Source of the DNA: Pocillopora verrucosa
Lineage: Eukaryota; Cnidaria; Anthozoa; Scleractinia; Pocilloporidae
Length of the DNA stretch: 64,000 nucleotides
Direction: 5' to 3'
NCBI RefSeq assembly: GCF_036669915.1
Contig: NC_089322.1
Span: 14,259,678-14,323,677 of the forward strand
Shown: positions 1 through 15,000 of the stretch, one piece after another
How positions within the stretch are numbered: the stretch's first letter is position 1
Layout: the number at the start of each line of letters is the position of its first letter
Translations under genes and position numbers: made by a program
The notes under the pieces: model-generated
Told to the model about the DNA's origin: nothing
Seen by the model: only the letters and a program-made list of their open reading frames with translations
The model's database searches: none

Positions 1-27
1 CAGGGTTTTCAGGACCAAGCTGCGAGA
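1..27 (+). CDS. Gene A exon 1 (partial): end of an EGF module
   Basis: The frame starting at base 3 reads GFSGPSCE, the typical end of an EGF domain with its last cysteine, followed by a gtgagt donor at 28 in phase 1. The rest of the exon is upstream of the window. Confidence 0.7.
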
Positions 28-3000
28 GTGAGTATCAAAGAAGAAACAGTTGACGCGAAAAAAAACTTTGGTCTTTCTTCCCTCGTACTCTTCCTCCTCC
101 TTCTTCCTCCTTCCCCTTGTCCTTCTTTCCCTCAGTCTATTTCTCCTACTTCCCCTTTCCTCCTTCTCCTCCTTCCTCCCCATCCCCCTCCTTCTCCTTT
201 TACTCCCTATTATAAATTTTCCCCCATTACTCCTTCGCCTTCTTCTCCCCATTTCTCCTCCGTCTTCTACTCTTTCTTCCTGTTCCTTCTCTTTCTTTCC
301 CTTGTTTTTCTTCTTCGTCGTCCCTCTTTTCCTTCAGTGTCATGTCAGCCTCCTTTTCCTCTTTTTTTCACTATTTGCTTCATTATCCACCTTCCCATCT
401 GTCTTCATCTCCCTTGATATCTACGGTCTCATTCTGTTTTTCTCATTTTCCCATTTTCTTCGTTTCACTAATTTTATTTGAATTTCCTCTTTTCTTCTGT
501 TTAGAAGTAGATTATTGTTATGATAGCCCTTGCCTTAACAACGGAACATGTCGCAGTCTTTTGAATAACTACACTTGCACTTGTACAGAACAATTTCAAG
601 GAAAGAATTGCGAAGGTTAGAACTCCACTTACTTTTCACTCTTTTTGTTAAATGTCGTCTTTATTTCTCTCAGTCAGATTTGTACAGGAATTATAAATTT
701 ATTACTTCTTTTATTTGTTACTTCTATTTGTCTGCAGAAAAAGACAATTGCTTCGACAGCCCATGCAAAAATAACGGAACTTGTCAAAATACGGTGGATG
801 GCTTTCAATGCTTTTGTCAGGGAATGTTCAGTGGAAGGAATTGTGAACAAGGTCTGTTTCTTTCTTTACCTGAACACTCCACCGTTTAAAACTTGAAAAA
901 TTTTGTTACTTTGTTGGAGACGCAGTTATTGGTTGGTATACTGCAACGCATAAGGCAGTTTTAAGTCACAGAGTTCCTGTCTTTGAGTCACGGAGTTGAA
1001 TGTTTCGGTAGGGATTCGGATGAATTGCTCGAGCCTGACCTCACAGAGCTTTTTTTCATCCAATGCCAAATTTTGCGAACGTCGACAGACGAGAAGCCAA
1101 GTAGGCTGAATAGCAACACTGATCGTTTTATGGTTGCTTCTAAAACTAGAAAAGGCTTCCACACTAATGGGCTTTTAGTGAGTAAGGTTTAAGAAAGTTA
1201 GGTAGAAAAAGTCGTGTACGGATCTGAATTTAATATATTTTGATTCCAGAATTACATCGATGTTCTTACAGTCCTTGTCTAAATAATGGGACATGTGTTA
1301 GACTATTCGATAACTACACTTGTGAGTGTCCAGAGGGATACAATGGACAGCTCTGCGAAGGTTGGTTTCTTTACTAGTTCTCAGAGAATCTTCATTTTTT
1401 GTTTTTTTTTCCCCTCTATGATTGATCCAGAAACTATGAAACACAGACCTAATGAATCGGATACAATTGCGACTTGATCACTTGCGCTTTCCTGCACTTC
1501 AGGCAATTTGTTAATGCCGCAACCCGTCCGAACAGGTTGCCAAAACAAACCTAACTGCTTTCTAAGTCGTTCTAACGGATATAAAAACGATCGATGTCAA
1601 GCGGAGGGAATTCTGTTCGAATGAGGATGGTCACAATTATCAGAACGGGTTTGAACGTCAATGAAAAAATTTGATATTTTACCGGAGAAACAGATTACTG
1701 TTATGGAAATCCATGCGCGAACAACGGATCCTGCATCATCACCGCTGACAGCTTTCAGTGTAGTTGCCTTCTGGGATTCAGTGGAGGAAAATGTGAAAGT
1801 AATTAAGCGTGACGTAAAACTTTTCTGGTCCAGAAAAGCTTAATATCATCTCGTGTGGATTATTCTCTCTCCGGTTTTTAGATTGTTTCAATAAACACGA
1901 ACATTTTTTTCTTGAAAATTGTAATCGTGTAGGAAAAGTAATCAGTTTGTGTAATGTCAAAGACCATGTCCAGAAAGGCCATGGTAGAGTGAAGTTTTAT
2001 TCAAACCTTTCGTCTTTAAAGACAAGGAAGGCTATTCCTGAAAAAACGGTATGCCTTGTTACAGAACCTTATCAGCTTTAGCTGGACTTCTCGCATCAAT
2101 TTGATATATCTCTACAACCTCAAAGCCCTTACGTCTAAATTGACATATTTATCAATTTGCAGCTAAAGATCACTGTTTCGGCAACCCGTGTCTAAACAAT
2201 GGAACATGTCAAAGCAATCCTGAAAACTACACTTGTTCGTGTCCTCCAAGTTACACTGGACAGAGCTGCGCAGGTTTGTTGAACAAAAAGAGACCTCAAC
2301 AAAACTTAACTGAGCCAAATGCGCACTTTTCTCTTCTGTGCTTGGTATATTCTGGAGTATTGGAGTTCAGAAAATGCTATGTGAAGTCCGCACAGTTACC
2401 CTTTATTACAGAGCATAGGCTTTGGTATCTCGGAATTGCCGGCAGTTAAAAAATACGCAGTATAATGAAGTACACAACACAATGAGACACAGAGTATTCT
2501 TACCTTGCCTTTCATTTGATTTACAGAGCGAGATTATTGTCATAGCCACCCTTGCCGACATAATGGAACATGTCACAATCTTCCAAACGATTACAAGTGC
2601 GAATGTCCTTCAGGATTGACAGGGATAAACTGCGAAGGTTAGCGTTATACTGTAATAGTTGTAGAGGGGGTGCTTACAGGGACCCGATATTTCCTAAGCA
2701 CGTCATCTTTTAGAGTTGTATGACGTCAAGAAACAGTTTTTAAGCCGGGGGAATCCTTATTAATGGAATACTGAAGGTAGGGTTTTTTTGCCTTTTTTTC
2801 AGAGATTGATTACTGCCATGAAAACCCTTGCCAAAATAATGGAACCTGTATTAATGATTTTGAAGATTACATTTGCTATTGTCCTGCCAACTTTACAGGA
2901 CAAAACTGCGAAGGTGTGTAGTTCTTCACACTCAGTATTAAATATAATTATTTTACAGTTTTCCGTAGGAGCACAATCTTTGATTGATTGTTGCATTGGT

Positions 3001-6000
3001 ATGCTTTTCTAAGCTATGTGATTGGTCAAAGACGTGCGAAACTCTTGGCCAATCAGATAACAAAAATTTGACCAAAGGTCACTTTCATGCATTACCGGTA
3101 GTTTGAGTCTTCAAGCTTTAATACTGTGACATTCGATTTGTTTTTTAATTTTAGCTCAGAACTATTGTTACAACAGTCCTTGCCAAAACAATGGAACGTG
3201 TCAAAATCTAGATGAAGGGCGCAATTGTACTTGTGCTTCCGGTTATTCCGGAACGAGCTGTGAAGGTTTGTTTGCTACGAATAAATTTCTAGCCGTTATT
3301 TTCTTAGCTAACTTCGAACCATTTTGCACAATTACATACATAATAACTGATTGTCTCTATGTTTCAGTGGTGGATCCCTGTTTCAACAATCCATGCTTGA
3401 ACAGTGGGACATGCCTCAACTCTGAAAATGGCTATAATTGCACTTGTCTTGCAGGATTCAGTGGAAGAAATTGTGAAGGTAAGCAAACTTACATTTACAT
3501 TTTTACATTTACAATACCATACTTGATTAGATTAAATTCCATTTTTGAATTGACAATTTCGTTTCTTTGTCTAGTGGAAGATTTGTGCGTTTCTCTGCCC
3601 TGTAAAAATGGAGGGGTGTGTACCTCGTTTGATGGCGATTACAACTGCGACTGCACTTTTGGTTTGAGGGGAAAAAATTGTGAGGAAGGTAAGGCATTAT
3701 GGGAACAACTGCCCCCTTTGCCTGAACGAATTTTTTCAAGGGACAACTGTTTCTTGTTTTATTTTGCAGTAGAGTGTGTATTTCTGTACCTTTGCTAACT
3801 CTCCCTATGACTTTTCGTATGTCTCTGGTCCATTAATCTGTGCATGATCACGTAGGGAACCATTCACGCAATGATAAATCTTCAAATAAGATACCCGCAG
3901 GTCATCATCTACTTCATTCAAGCGTCAGTCCCATGCGCGCCAATGGGTTCTTTCCTGCTCTTTCCCTCCTACATGGTAACATTTTGAGTTTAATTTGTCT
4001 TTTGAATGGTGAACAGTTACTTTAAATTCGTTATCGAAAGTATCATATGGTAAATAGAAGTCCTACGATGCAGAGGCATCGTGTATGTAATTTCGAATTA
4101 ACCTTATACCTAAACTACACACCTCATTACCCACAGAATTTTATTTCATCTCACCTAATGACTTTTGTTTACCATCGCCTGACGTTTACAGATATTGACG
4201 AGTGTTTCAACAACCCCTGCTTGAATGGAGCATACGGTTGTAGAAATACCTTTGGCAGTTACGAGTGTATCTGTGCACCAAACTTTACTGGGATCCATTG
4301 TCAAATAGGTGGGTTTTTTTTTGTGTGTAAATAGAAATATTTTTACCTATGACAACTTAAGAAAAATAATAATGCTCTATCTGTGTGCTTGTTGATTAAT
4401 AATTTTCCTCCTCGGTACAGTTATTCTTTATTATATATGTTACAGAGTGTTGATGTGGCCTTATTACGTTTATGGTTATTCCTTAGAGAGCCACTCTTAG
4501 TTACCAACTAATCAGACCCAAAGATCACTTTATCTCTCGCTTTTCCCTCCTCTCGAGTTTCGATTGGCTGCTTCTCTTGTTTGGTTTTTTTGTTTTGTTT
4601 TGTTTCGTTGTTCTTTCCTCGGAATAGCTATTTTTTTCTCTGTAATGTGCACTTGTGCACATGTGAACCGATTTATATGGGGTCTGCATCCTCCTCCATC
4701 ACCATCCATATACTATGTAAATATTTATGTCATGCAAGTTTCCACCTGTGAAGCTATATACATTTCAGGTTTGCTTACATTCTTATTTCAATCTTCTTTC
4801 TCAGGACTGGCTACGGACATATTTGATCTAATTTTCCTTTTTGATGGGTCAGCTCACCTTGGATATCATCTTTTCCGACAAACACTGCAGTTTGCAAACA
4901 CAATTTTGTCTGACTATAACATTTCCCAACATCAAACCAATGTGGCTGCAGCAGTCTATGCGACGACTGCAGTTATTGGATTTAACTTCACTGAGCACTA
5001 CGATGATTCCACCGTAACAGCTGCCATTGAGAATTTACCATTCATAAACGAGACAACCGCTTCCATTGAAAATGCTCTGCGCCTTGCTAGGAGGCAGATA
5101 TTTGAAACTGGCAGAGAAAACGTACCTGACGTCCTTGTTGTTTTCGTCGGTCACTTACTAATTGGTGATTTTACAGAAGTTTCCAAAGACCTTCGTGATA
5201 AAGGAATAAAAATCGTTGTCGTTGGAATTGGAGACGGTTACGATATCAAACAATTAGACGTGGTCGCGAGCGAACCAAAAGACGATAACGTTATTACAAT
5301 ACGCGATGCACACATGGATGTTATGGAAGGTGGTGTCAGCGGTGCTGTAAGTCAAGGTAATAAAGAAATCTATTGCGTATATTACTGTAGATTTCGCGGC
5401 CAAAAGTGATAGTTGTAACAAGAACTCTGGCGCCATCAATTATCACGTCAACTTGATTTTGTTCCCCATATCTCTTCTATCATTTGATACTCTAAGTAGG
5501 AGTAACATGGCATGGTTTTGTCTTTACAGTTGTTGATCCTTGCGCTAGCATTCCCTGTCGTTTTGGAGGGAACTGCAGTAGAACTGCGCGAAACTACACC
5601 TGCTCTTGTCCAGTGGGCTTTGAGGGACCAACTTGTGAAGAAGGTAATCGATTTCCCTTCAGTGGAAGGAAAGAAATATCAAATTAGAGCGGTGATTGAC
5701 GGGTTGTGTCCTTTAAAACAAAGCGCTACTTTCTTTAAGACGGGAAAACAATTTAGTTCCTCCTATCTAAAAATTATCCCAATGCCTCTTTCAAATAATT
5801 TTTGTGCTTCTATAGAACAAATGCACTTGCAAAACTGCAAGTACCTCAAGTGAGAGTGAAACCACAACATATAAGATTAGCGAGAGAAAAATACAAAGTG
5901 AACAATATACTCCAAATCGGGAAAAGGATTCCCAAAGATGGGGAACACTAACACAGTTTGCCAATTATCAGTTCTCAAATCAAATGATGGAAATCGTAAT

Positions 6001-9000
6001 GCTAAAGAATTGGTTTTTTTCATTCCAACCAGATGTAAATGAATGCCTCATAGACGCTCCAAATTGCACTCATGGAACGTCCTGTATTAATACTTTGGGA
6101 GGTTATCAATGTGTGTGCATAGGCGGACGGTATGGTGCCAATTGCCAATATGGTGAGTATTCTTCGTGTAGAGACAAGTGAGATAATACCTCTCTCTTGA
6201 CTTGTCTCACGTTTGGCCAACCTTTTTTGAGTTTTTCTCCAAAATTTGTCTTTTTACTTAGACGATTATTGTTATCCTAAGGGAAAAACTGAATTTTCCG
6301 GTAATTACTTGAATTTCTTTTTGCCAAAAAGAGACAACCAAATTAAAAACGATTAAAAAAAAGTAAAACAAACAAGCAAACAGACAAAACGAAAATTAAA
6401 AAAAACCAAAGAAAACAAAAACTAAACACTGAAAGGGACCAGAATCTATATTATCAACCCGGGTAGCAGCAGCAGCAACAAAACTGTGCAGCAATAAATT
6501 TAAGGAAACAACAGTAGTGAGATCATCAATAACTACAGCAGTCTTTGGAAAAAAAGCGCCTACTGATGTATAAAGCGTTTTTTGGAAGTGGGAGTATGAT
6601 AGATAATAAGCTAGGAATATTCTGTGATATCCATTGACCATATCCCCCCCTACGTAGTCCTGATCATGTTAACATTCTTGTTTTGCATCTTTTTAAATCT
6701 TATTTTAGCCTTTGATACCAAATTGGACATTGCCTTCTTGATTGATGGAAGTCAGTCAGTAACAAAAGAGACCTTTCTCACATTTACCTCTTCGCCAATG
6801 CCGTCACCGCTTCACTAAATGTGTCTGAGGACGAAACCCATGCCAGTGTAACCGTTTATGGTGACAATTCCATTCTTGTGGCGAATTTAAATGATCATTT
6901 CAACCAGTCATCTCTTGAAAAAGCTGTTGATAAAACTATGTATCCTGCAAGTCTCCAAAGTAATTTAGGAGACGCGATGTTATACGTTGCTTCTATTCTC
7001 CATAACGCGAGCATCTCACGCCCAAAAGTTCAGAAAGTACTAGTGATATTGACAGCTAGCAAGAGCCATGATGAAATCGCAGTTCCCTCGTATCTTTTAC
7101 TGAAGAACTACAATGTGACAGTGTTTACAATTGCTGTTGGGAGTGAATACAGCCTGGGTCAAGTTAAGGAGATCTCCTCCGATCCAGACAGCGACCACAT
7201 ACTCACTTACGATTCTGGTAAAGAGCTTGGATTTGAGGTTGCACACTTTAAAGAAAGGATGGCTGAAGGTAAGTATCTTGTTTTATCAATTATGAAGAGT
7301 AGGCTCTTAGGCCTATTTTCGTCTTTACGTTAGTAAATCACGACTGATTATTGTTTTAAGGAACTGGGATACGTAACTACAAATGAAACGTGGATTGATC
7401 GGAGAGGGCTAAAACTGAAACTGCATAATCAAAACAGAATGTTTTATCATTATATCTTAGCACTTGACCCATGCTCCGGAAATCCTTGTATGAATGGAAC
7501 TTGTGAATCTTCAGAAAGTGGCTACGTATGCATATGCCATCCAGGATATTCAGGAATGAAATGCGATAAAGGTCAGCACAATAGGATCTTTATTATATCT
7601 GATAGTTTCACATGAGGCTTAGAAAGAAGAGAGGTTTCCTTGCATGCGACATCAATAACCTATGCCTTACTTTTTTGATAACCCTTGTTGCGCGAGACTC
7701 TCAGTGAAATGGACGTTGCGAAGTGGCGCCAATTGATTTTTCTCCAAAACATTCAAGCATTCCCGAGAAACGAAATACCTTGATCTCAAAATATCTTAAG
7801 AGGGATTTGTACCTTTGATATAAGTGTCACTTATCTCGTTCCGTTTGGAAGGGAATGCAGTACTTAAACGGGGTCAGTTTCCTTAATTTTTAAGATAATT
7901 TTAGCTGATATTCCACCTACCCTCACTTGTCGCTGTGCAAAGCATTGAAAAAAATTGGCTTTCAAACTAAGTACGAACTTAAAAGTTGTAATTTATATTT
8001 AGTTCATGATCCATGCAATCCTCATCCTTGCAAAAATGCTGGCACGTGCGAAGTCTTGCCACTCAACTCCTATTACTGCGCATGCTCACCGGGCTGGACC
8101 GGACCCAACTGCGAAGAAGGTTGGTAACTTTATAAATGTAAGCAAGTTACTGACACAACAGTTGTCCAAGGCAAATGAACTGGGGTCTTATTTTTCTAAA
8201 AGTTATCTGTAAATAAATGGAGTCGCGTAATTTTGATCTGTCTGTTTTTAAGCCAAAGCTCTTTGACTTTTTAATCTGTTTATCTTCTTCTTCGTCTCAC
8301 TAGACATCAAAGAATGTTCATTACCGCACAAAATTTGCCAGAATGGAGGAACTTGTGAAGAACGAATGGGTGACTACCACTGCAACTGTACAGAAGGATA
8401 TGCTGGGAAAAATTGTGATAAAGGTGAATACGTATAGGTGTTCTATCAATTTCATGCAAAGCATGATTAGGCAGAACTGACTTTAATGTCCCACGAACTT
8501 TTAATTTTTCGAAACCAAAATTTTTTCAAGACATCAGACTCCTTAAGTTCCTTGAAGCTTTGAAATACTTCTACCTTTTTCGACTTTACTGTAATCAGTT
8601 GCGGAGCGTAGAAACTCTGAAGGTGTTGTGTGATGACAGAGACTAACAAACAAGAAAAAAACATAGCTAACGAAAGATAAGGATTTGGGATTAGAAAAAA
8701 CGAACAGATGAACAAATGTTAAGGAATTATCGCAGTCTTATCTGCCGGTTTTGCCTTGTTTATGAATGTTAGTTTAATTATATGCCCTTCAAAAGATCTC
8801 ACATTTGGATATAAATTTTATTTTTACAGTCTTCAAAGAAACCATGATTGACATGGTCTTTATGATAGATGGATCTTCCAACCAGAACACAGGGAATAGA
8901 TATTTTGTCTACATAATAAACATTATTAGGTTTATCCTGGGCTATCTTCACGATCCTAACACAAGAATTGGAGTGGTCCTGTATTCGTCGGTTATGAAAA

Positions 9001-12000
9001 CAGAAAGTTACTACAACTACACTCGAAACCAAACATTGCAGTCATTAGAGAACTTACCTACACTTCCTCCTGGGTCACTGATTGGAAAATCGCTGAATTA
9101 TACAAGACAAGAATTCTTCAACAACAGCCGAAAAAATGCTCACCGTGTTCTTGTTATTTTCACTGCTGGGACGTCAAACGATGGTGTCGCAGTTGCATCG
9201 AAATTACTCCATAACATGAACGTAACAATTCTAGTTGTTGCTATGGGAGACTGGTACGATATCAAACAAGTTGAAGTCGTGGCAAGCCAACCACATTTAA
9301 ACACTATTGTTTTCACAAGTTACTACCAACTTGTACATATGAGTTGGAAAATCCATGAAATGATTTGTGAAGGTAAGGCTGAGTTACTTGCATGTGTTTG
9401 CGGATGCTTGGTGGAAAGGGTACCTTTTATGGTTATTGAATCCTAGTTTTCCCGTAAAGAAATCGTTTTACCCTTTTTCTCCTCGTACACTGTTCCTGGA
9501 TTTGCGTAATGCAGTTTTATGTAGCTGCGTTTATTACTGCCTATTCCCGAGATTTTGAGTCATTTTGTGTTACGGGAACATATCAGTTTGATTATATAAA
9601 AAAAATAGTGACGAGATTAAACTAAAAAGGACTGAGGAGGATTAAGGATGAAGATGATGGACGCAGATTGAAACGAAACATCTTCAAAACCGTGTTTTTT
9701 TTTATTCTCGTGGAAAAGACACAGTGCCTCTCTACATCTAGTTTATTTACGTTCGTCTCAAGAAATTGAAAAGACGAAACCTGGTGAGAGGGGAGAGCTG
9801 GGCGAGGGGGGTAGAAGAGTTGAATAAAAATTGTAATCAAGACAAGAGATGATTGGAATTTTTTAATGTACATGCTGATGATTCATAGTATTGCAGTATC
9901 CGTTCGATCTTGTTCCCAGGGTGACTTGCATTTTGCTTTAGTGACGATAAAGAACATTTCTTGTTGAAATGATTGCTTCTTTTTGTTTAAATATCAGCCG
10001 TTGACCACTGCTTCAGCAGTCCGTGTATGAATAACGGAACATGCCACAACTCTTTGCATGGATACGAGTGCGCATGCCCTAAAGGAGTGAAGGGAACTCA
10101 CTGTGAAGAAGGTACGGACGGGTAATCATTACTCTTTATTGAACTCCCAAGATCTAGCAACCTCACTATTTATATTGTTAAATTGATATTTCAAGTTTAT
10201 AATGTATGCCTTGTTTACGAGTGTGATCCTTTCTTCAATTGCAGTAATAGACAATTGTGTCGTAAACAACACTTGCAGCGAAGGACAAGTTTGTATCAGC
10301 CAGGTTGGATCACATGAGTGTGTGTGTCTGGACGGATTCTACGGGAAAAAATGCGACAAAGGTAAAGAAAAAAAAACACGCAGAAAAGCAAAGAAAAAAT
10401 CATAAAATGGTACTTCACTCCTTATATCTCAGTTTATGAATAAATTGTTTTAAACCCGTAGATCTGTTTGGGAATTTTCTCTATTTGCTGCTCAGTATAT
10501 CTTGAAAATCAGTTTACAAAATTTGGTCTCGTACCAAAAAACTATCTCGCTGATGAATTTGTCTCACCCCATCGCACGTGTAATGGTATTGATATTGAGA
10601 GAAGAAATTACAGACATCATTTTTGGAAGTTGAACATTCAATGACCTTCTGATGTTGTTACTCTTAGATAGGTCAGCCGTAATTGTAATTTTTTCCTCCT
10701 TGCAGCTTGTAATACCACGATGGATCTTGTATTTCTTGCGGATGGGACGGAAGGAGCCAAGATGGAAAATTTTTTGCGAATTATACGACTCATCAAAAAT
10801 GTCGCGAAAGTACTCCACGTTTCTGAACAAGGAGCGCATGTTGGTTTGGTGCTTTATGGCGACGATTCTCAAATAATTCTCAATCTGAATGATCATTTTA
10901 GTTATACAGACCTTTATAAAGTTATTTCCAAGATTTATTTGCTTAACAAGAAGAAGCGTTACGTTGGGAAAGGTCTAAAGTATGTCAAGGACGAGGTTTT
11001 TGCTAAGTATGGTCGCAATGGTGTCCACAAAGTCATTATCCTTCTACAAAACAAAAGATCTGAAGACGCTATAGGCGAAATCTCACAGGCCATCAAGAAA
11101 TACGGCGTCAAAATATTTGCAGTTGGTAATGGAGACAAGATGGCGAAAGGGCAACTGAAAGAAATCGCCTCTAAACCAATGTCGATGTACTATAAGTATT
11201 CTAAGTCTTGGGATATAGACACGGCTTTGTTTACAGAAGAGATGAAGGACTCTGTCTGCGTGGGTAAGTCCTTGTGTGCTTCTTAAGAAACTGTCGAATC
11301 CTTTTTCCCTTGTGCTTTGTTCAAGGATAAGTGCATTAGTTGTGTTTGTTGTTATTACAGCTACGTCACGAAATCATGGTTCGTTACCTGTTTTATGCCC
11401 GAAATTACCTCTTACGCGAAAAAGAGGATTACAATATAAGTTTATTAGGATAGAAAAATACCAAAATGGATGGATCAAACATAAAAAGAGCGAAGATGAA
11501 GGAGGATGAGGGATACTGAGACTGCAAACGAGCACCTCGAAAACAGTGACCGGCAAAACGTGACATACCAAGTCAAGCCGAGCGATGTTTTCTTCAACCA
11601 AAATGCTTCGCCTGTGTTCATACATTATTCAACAAGCCAAAAATGTGAACAACCATTGCTAAATAATGAATACATTTGTGCGTGGCATACTTTTGTAAGA
11701 TTAAAAAAACACTTCCATATTGCAGCATTAAATCCTTGTTCGTCATCACCGTGTCGCAACAACGGTACATGTGTTCCAAATGAAGATGGATACAGATGCA
11801 ATTGTCCACAGGGATACTCAGGAAGCAGATGTGACCAAGGTGAGCTTTCAAATCTGACACATTATGACCCATTATATAATGACTTATGTGATTGCATTAA
11901 AAGTGTCTTACTGGCAAGCCTTCAATAATTTCTACTTCTACTTGAACAAGTTCTTAGAAGAAACTGCACGTGTCACTTGAACATTTAAATATTTGTATTT

Positions 12001-15000
12001 TGAGAATATTTTTTTTTCTTTTTACTTTTTCCCAGAAATATCCCCATGTTTTCCGAATCCTTGCCAGAACGGAGGACATTGCATTCGATCTGGATACTCG
12101 TACACCTGTAACTGTGTGGCTGGTTTTACATCAGACTACTGTGAAGACGGTATGTGGTACATTGAAAGAATCAAACATTCCGGCAGAAAAGGGGAAAGGG
12201 AGGACTTAATAATTTTAAGATGCAAGATTTTACACACAGGCATGTCTATCTTTCTGGAGGGCGTGATACTGAAATGGAAATGACTTTATGCTTATTTTAT
12301 TTGTCAGATATAAACGAGTGTGACTCGGATCCTTGCCAGAACAATGGTCACTGTAACAACCTGCCGGGGAGTTATCAATGCGCATGTCCATCAGGATATT
12401 TGGGAACCAACTGTCAGTCAGGTAAGTTTTAGTCTCCTTCTCAGCCGATATTTGCGATGCCACACAACGTTCCACGAGTGCGCGTCTGATAAATTGATAA
12501 GTGAAGAAATGATAGGAAGTGTTCTTCATATTTTCTCATTGCAGTTTGCAAACACCAGAAATTCAACTTGGCTTTCTTAGTTGACGGCTCAGCCAGCATG
12601 AAAACTCTCAACTCATCCGCTGCTTTTCAATACAAACAGTTGGTCAAATCTGTGATCGACTTCTACAAGGTTGATAAAGAAGACACTAATGTCGGTTTAG
12701 TGGTCTATTCGTCACTCACCATAACTAAGTTTACCTTCCAAACGCATTACGCTAAACCAGACATCAACCAAATGATCGACTCCATGGACTATCCAGCAAA
12801 TGGTACTTACACGGGCTCAGCCCTCATGGCTGTTCAGAATGATCTCTTTGCGCAGGCGCAATCTGGAAGACACAACTGCCTTGTGACTCTCACAGATGGA
12901 GTGTCCAATGATGACGTTTCTTTGCCATCAGCTCATCTCAGAGCAATGAAGGTTGTGACTCTGGCTGTGGGTGTCGGCGAATTCTACGCAGCAGAAGAGC
13001 TTCAACTGATAGCATCTACACCGTCCAATGTGTTTGAGGCTCCATCCTATGATCAGCTTCCATCTACAGCTGACAGGATAAAGGAGACGCTTTGTAACGG
13101 TAAGATCTGCTGCTTTTCCACAACATAGGGAGCGTCATCGCATAAATATTGATGCTTTTTTTTTAAACTGGCCTTTTTTATCTATTCTCTGGTCCCCTCA
13201 AAAATAACAATTTTTTTTTCTTCCGGTGAAGCTGTGGATCACTGCTACAACAATCCCTGCAACAACGGTGGAACATGTGAAAGTCTAATGGACAGTTACG
13301 AGTGCGCTTGTCCATCTGGTTATACGGGAGTCAATTGTGAAATGGGTAGGTGCACAAGTGTAAAATGTGCAAATCCTATCTATCGGTTCTTTACACTTCC
13401 GTTAAAGGGTCTATATTTGTGCATAGCATCAATTTATTCAAATTCTTTTATGTGTAATGCGCTTGAATCTTCTCATACACCAAGCATCTTCGTTTTCTTT
13501 TGATTTATTCCTTCCTCTTTGATACTTGTATTTCTCTGTACGCCAACTTCGTTTTTCTATTGTGATTGGTGTAGTACAGAACGATCTACTAAAAAACACA
13601 ATGATGAAATTCCACTGTGTTGTAACCCTAAATGTGATTTATGTCTGAATTATTACCCAGATATTAACGAGTGCGCAGATATGGGTTGTGGAGATAGAAA
13701 AATATGCATCAATTTCCCAGGAACTTCATTTTGTAACTGCAGACCAGGATTTTTCGACAAAGAAAACTCTTGCGACCGAGGTACTGATAGCCTTAACTAT
13801 GCCAGTCAATCTTGTTCATGTATGTTTTAATCACTTTTCAAACCTGTTATGAGTCAACCACGTCATCCAACCTCGCGCCGATTATATCCAATACATCTTT
13901 TTCTTTTCATCGTAGAATATTCAGGTACTTTCAATATCGGATTCCTTGTGTACACTGGAGGTGACGTCGACAGCTATCAGAAGGGGAACTTTAAAAAGCT
14001 AGTGGGGTTCGTCAAAGGCATCGTAAAAACCCTTAAGGATGATGGGGACGATTCACGCATAGGGATTATTGGGTACTCTGACACCCCATACTTGAAGAAC
14101 CGATTGGACAACACCACGCATTCAGAGCTTGAAGTTGAATTGGACAATTTGAACACAACTGGTAAAGGAAGATATATTGGAAAAGCTTTGGAACTAACGA
14201 GCAGGGAGTTATTTAATCAGTCAAATGGACTTACTGGCAGAAAATCTCGAGACATCGTTGTTGTCATAGTAGACGGAAGTTCAGCCGATGACATTGCTGT
14301 CCCTTCATTCGCTTTAAAAGAAAACAACGTTACAATATTTAGTGTTGGTATTGGTCGGTACAAAAGTGGTCAGTTGAACGAGATGGCTTCAGAACCCAAC
14401 TCAGAACATGTGTTTACTACGAATGATTATGAGGGACTTGGTCCCGTAATGGCTTCCCTGAAAGATGCGATTGTTAAAGGTAAAGAAATCTGTTTGATAC
14501 AGAGATCTTATAAATAGATACGGTAAAGGGTAGAGAATTAATTCCCTATCAGTTGTGGTCTTCTTGAAGCAACCGAAGATGAAAAGAGAAAAAGGGGTCA
14601 GAAATATTTTTTTTGCACATAGTTATCATTCCCAGTTTACTTAAAATAGAATTGATCGATGATGCCAGCTGATTATCTCCTCCTTAATCTCAGCATTGTT
14701 TTATTGGCAGATGTGGATCCTTGTTCAATCAATCCTTGTTTCAATGGTGGAAGTTGTGTCAATCATCCTTCAGGAAACTACACTTGTATTTGCAAGTCTG
14801 GCTGGGCTGGGAAACAGTGTAAAGTTGGTAAGTGGCAAGTTTTGACCCTAACCAAGCAACGATGTGCTATGAAAAACAGTTTGCGTGCTGTTGTTGTTGT
14901 TTTTTTTTTCGGTTTCGTTCTTTATGTTGTTGTTGTCGTTGTTTTTTTTTTAAAGTTTCAATTGATAGATTTTCTTGCAGATAGTAAAAAAAATTCATTG

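Noticed and set aside
28-620. Ser/Phe/Leu-rich open frames of 92-143 codons
   Set aside because: Created by the polypyrimidine tract in intron 1; only the last 37 codons of one of them (exon 2) are real.
5347-5356. Stronger gtaagt donor at 5347 for vWA-1
   Set aside because: It would end the exon in phase 0 and break the frame into exon 14, whose acceptor needs phase 1.
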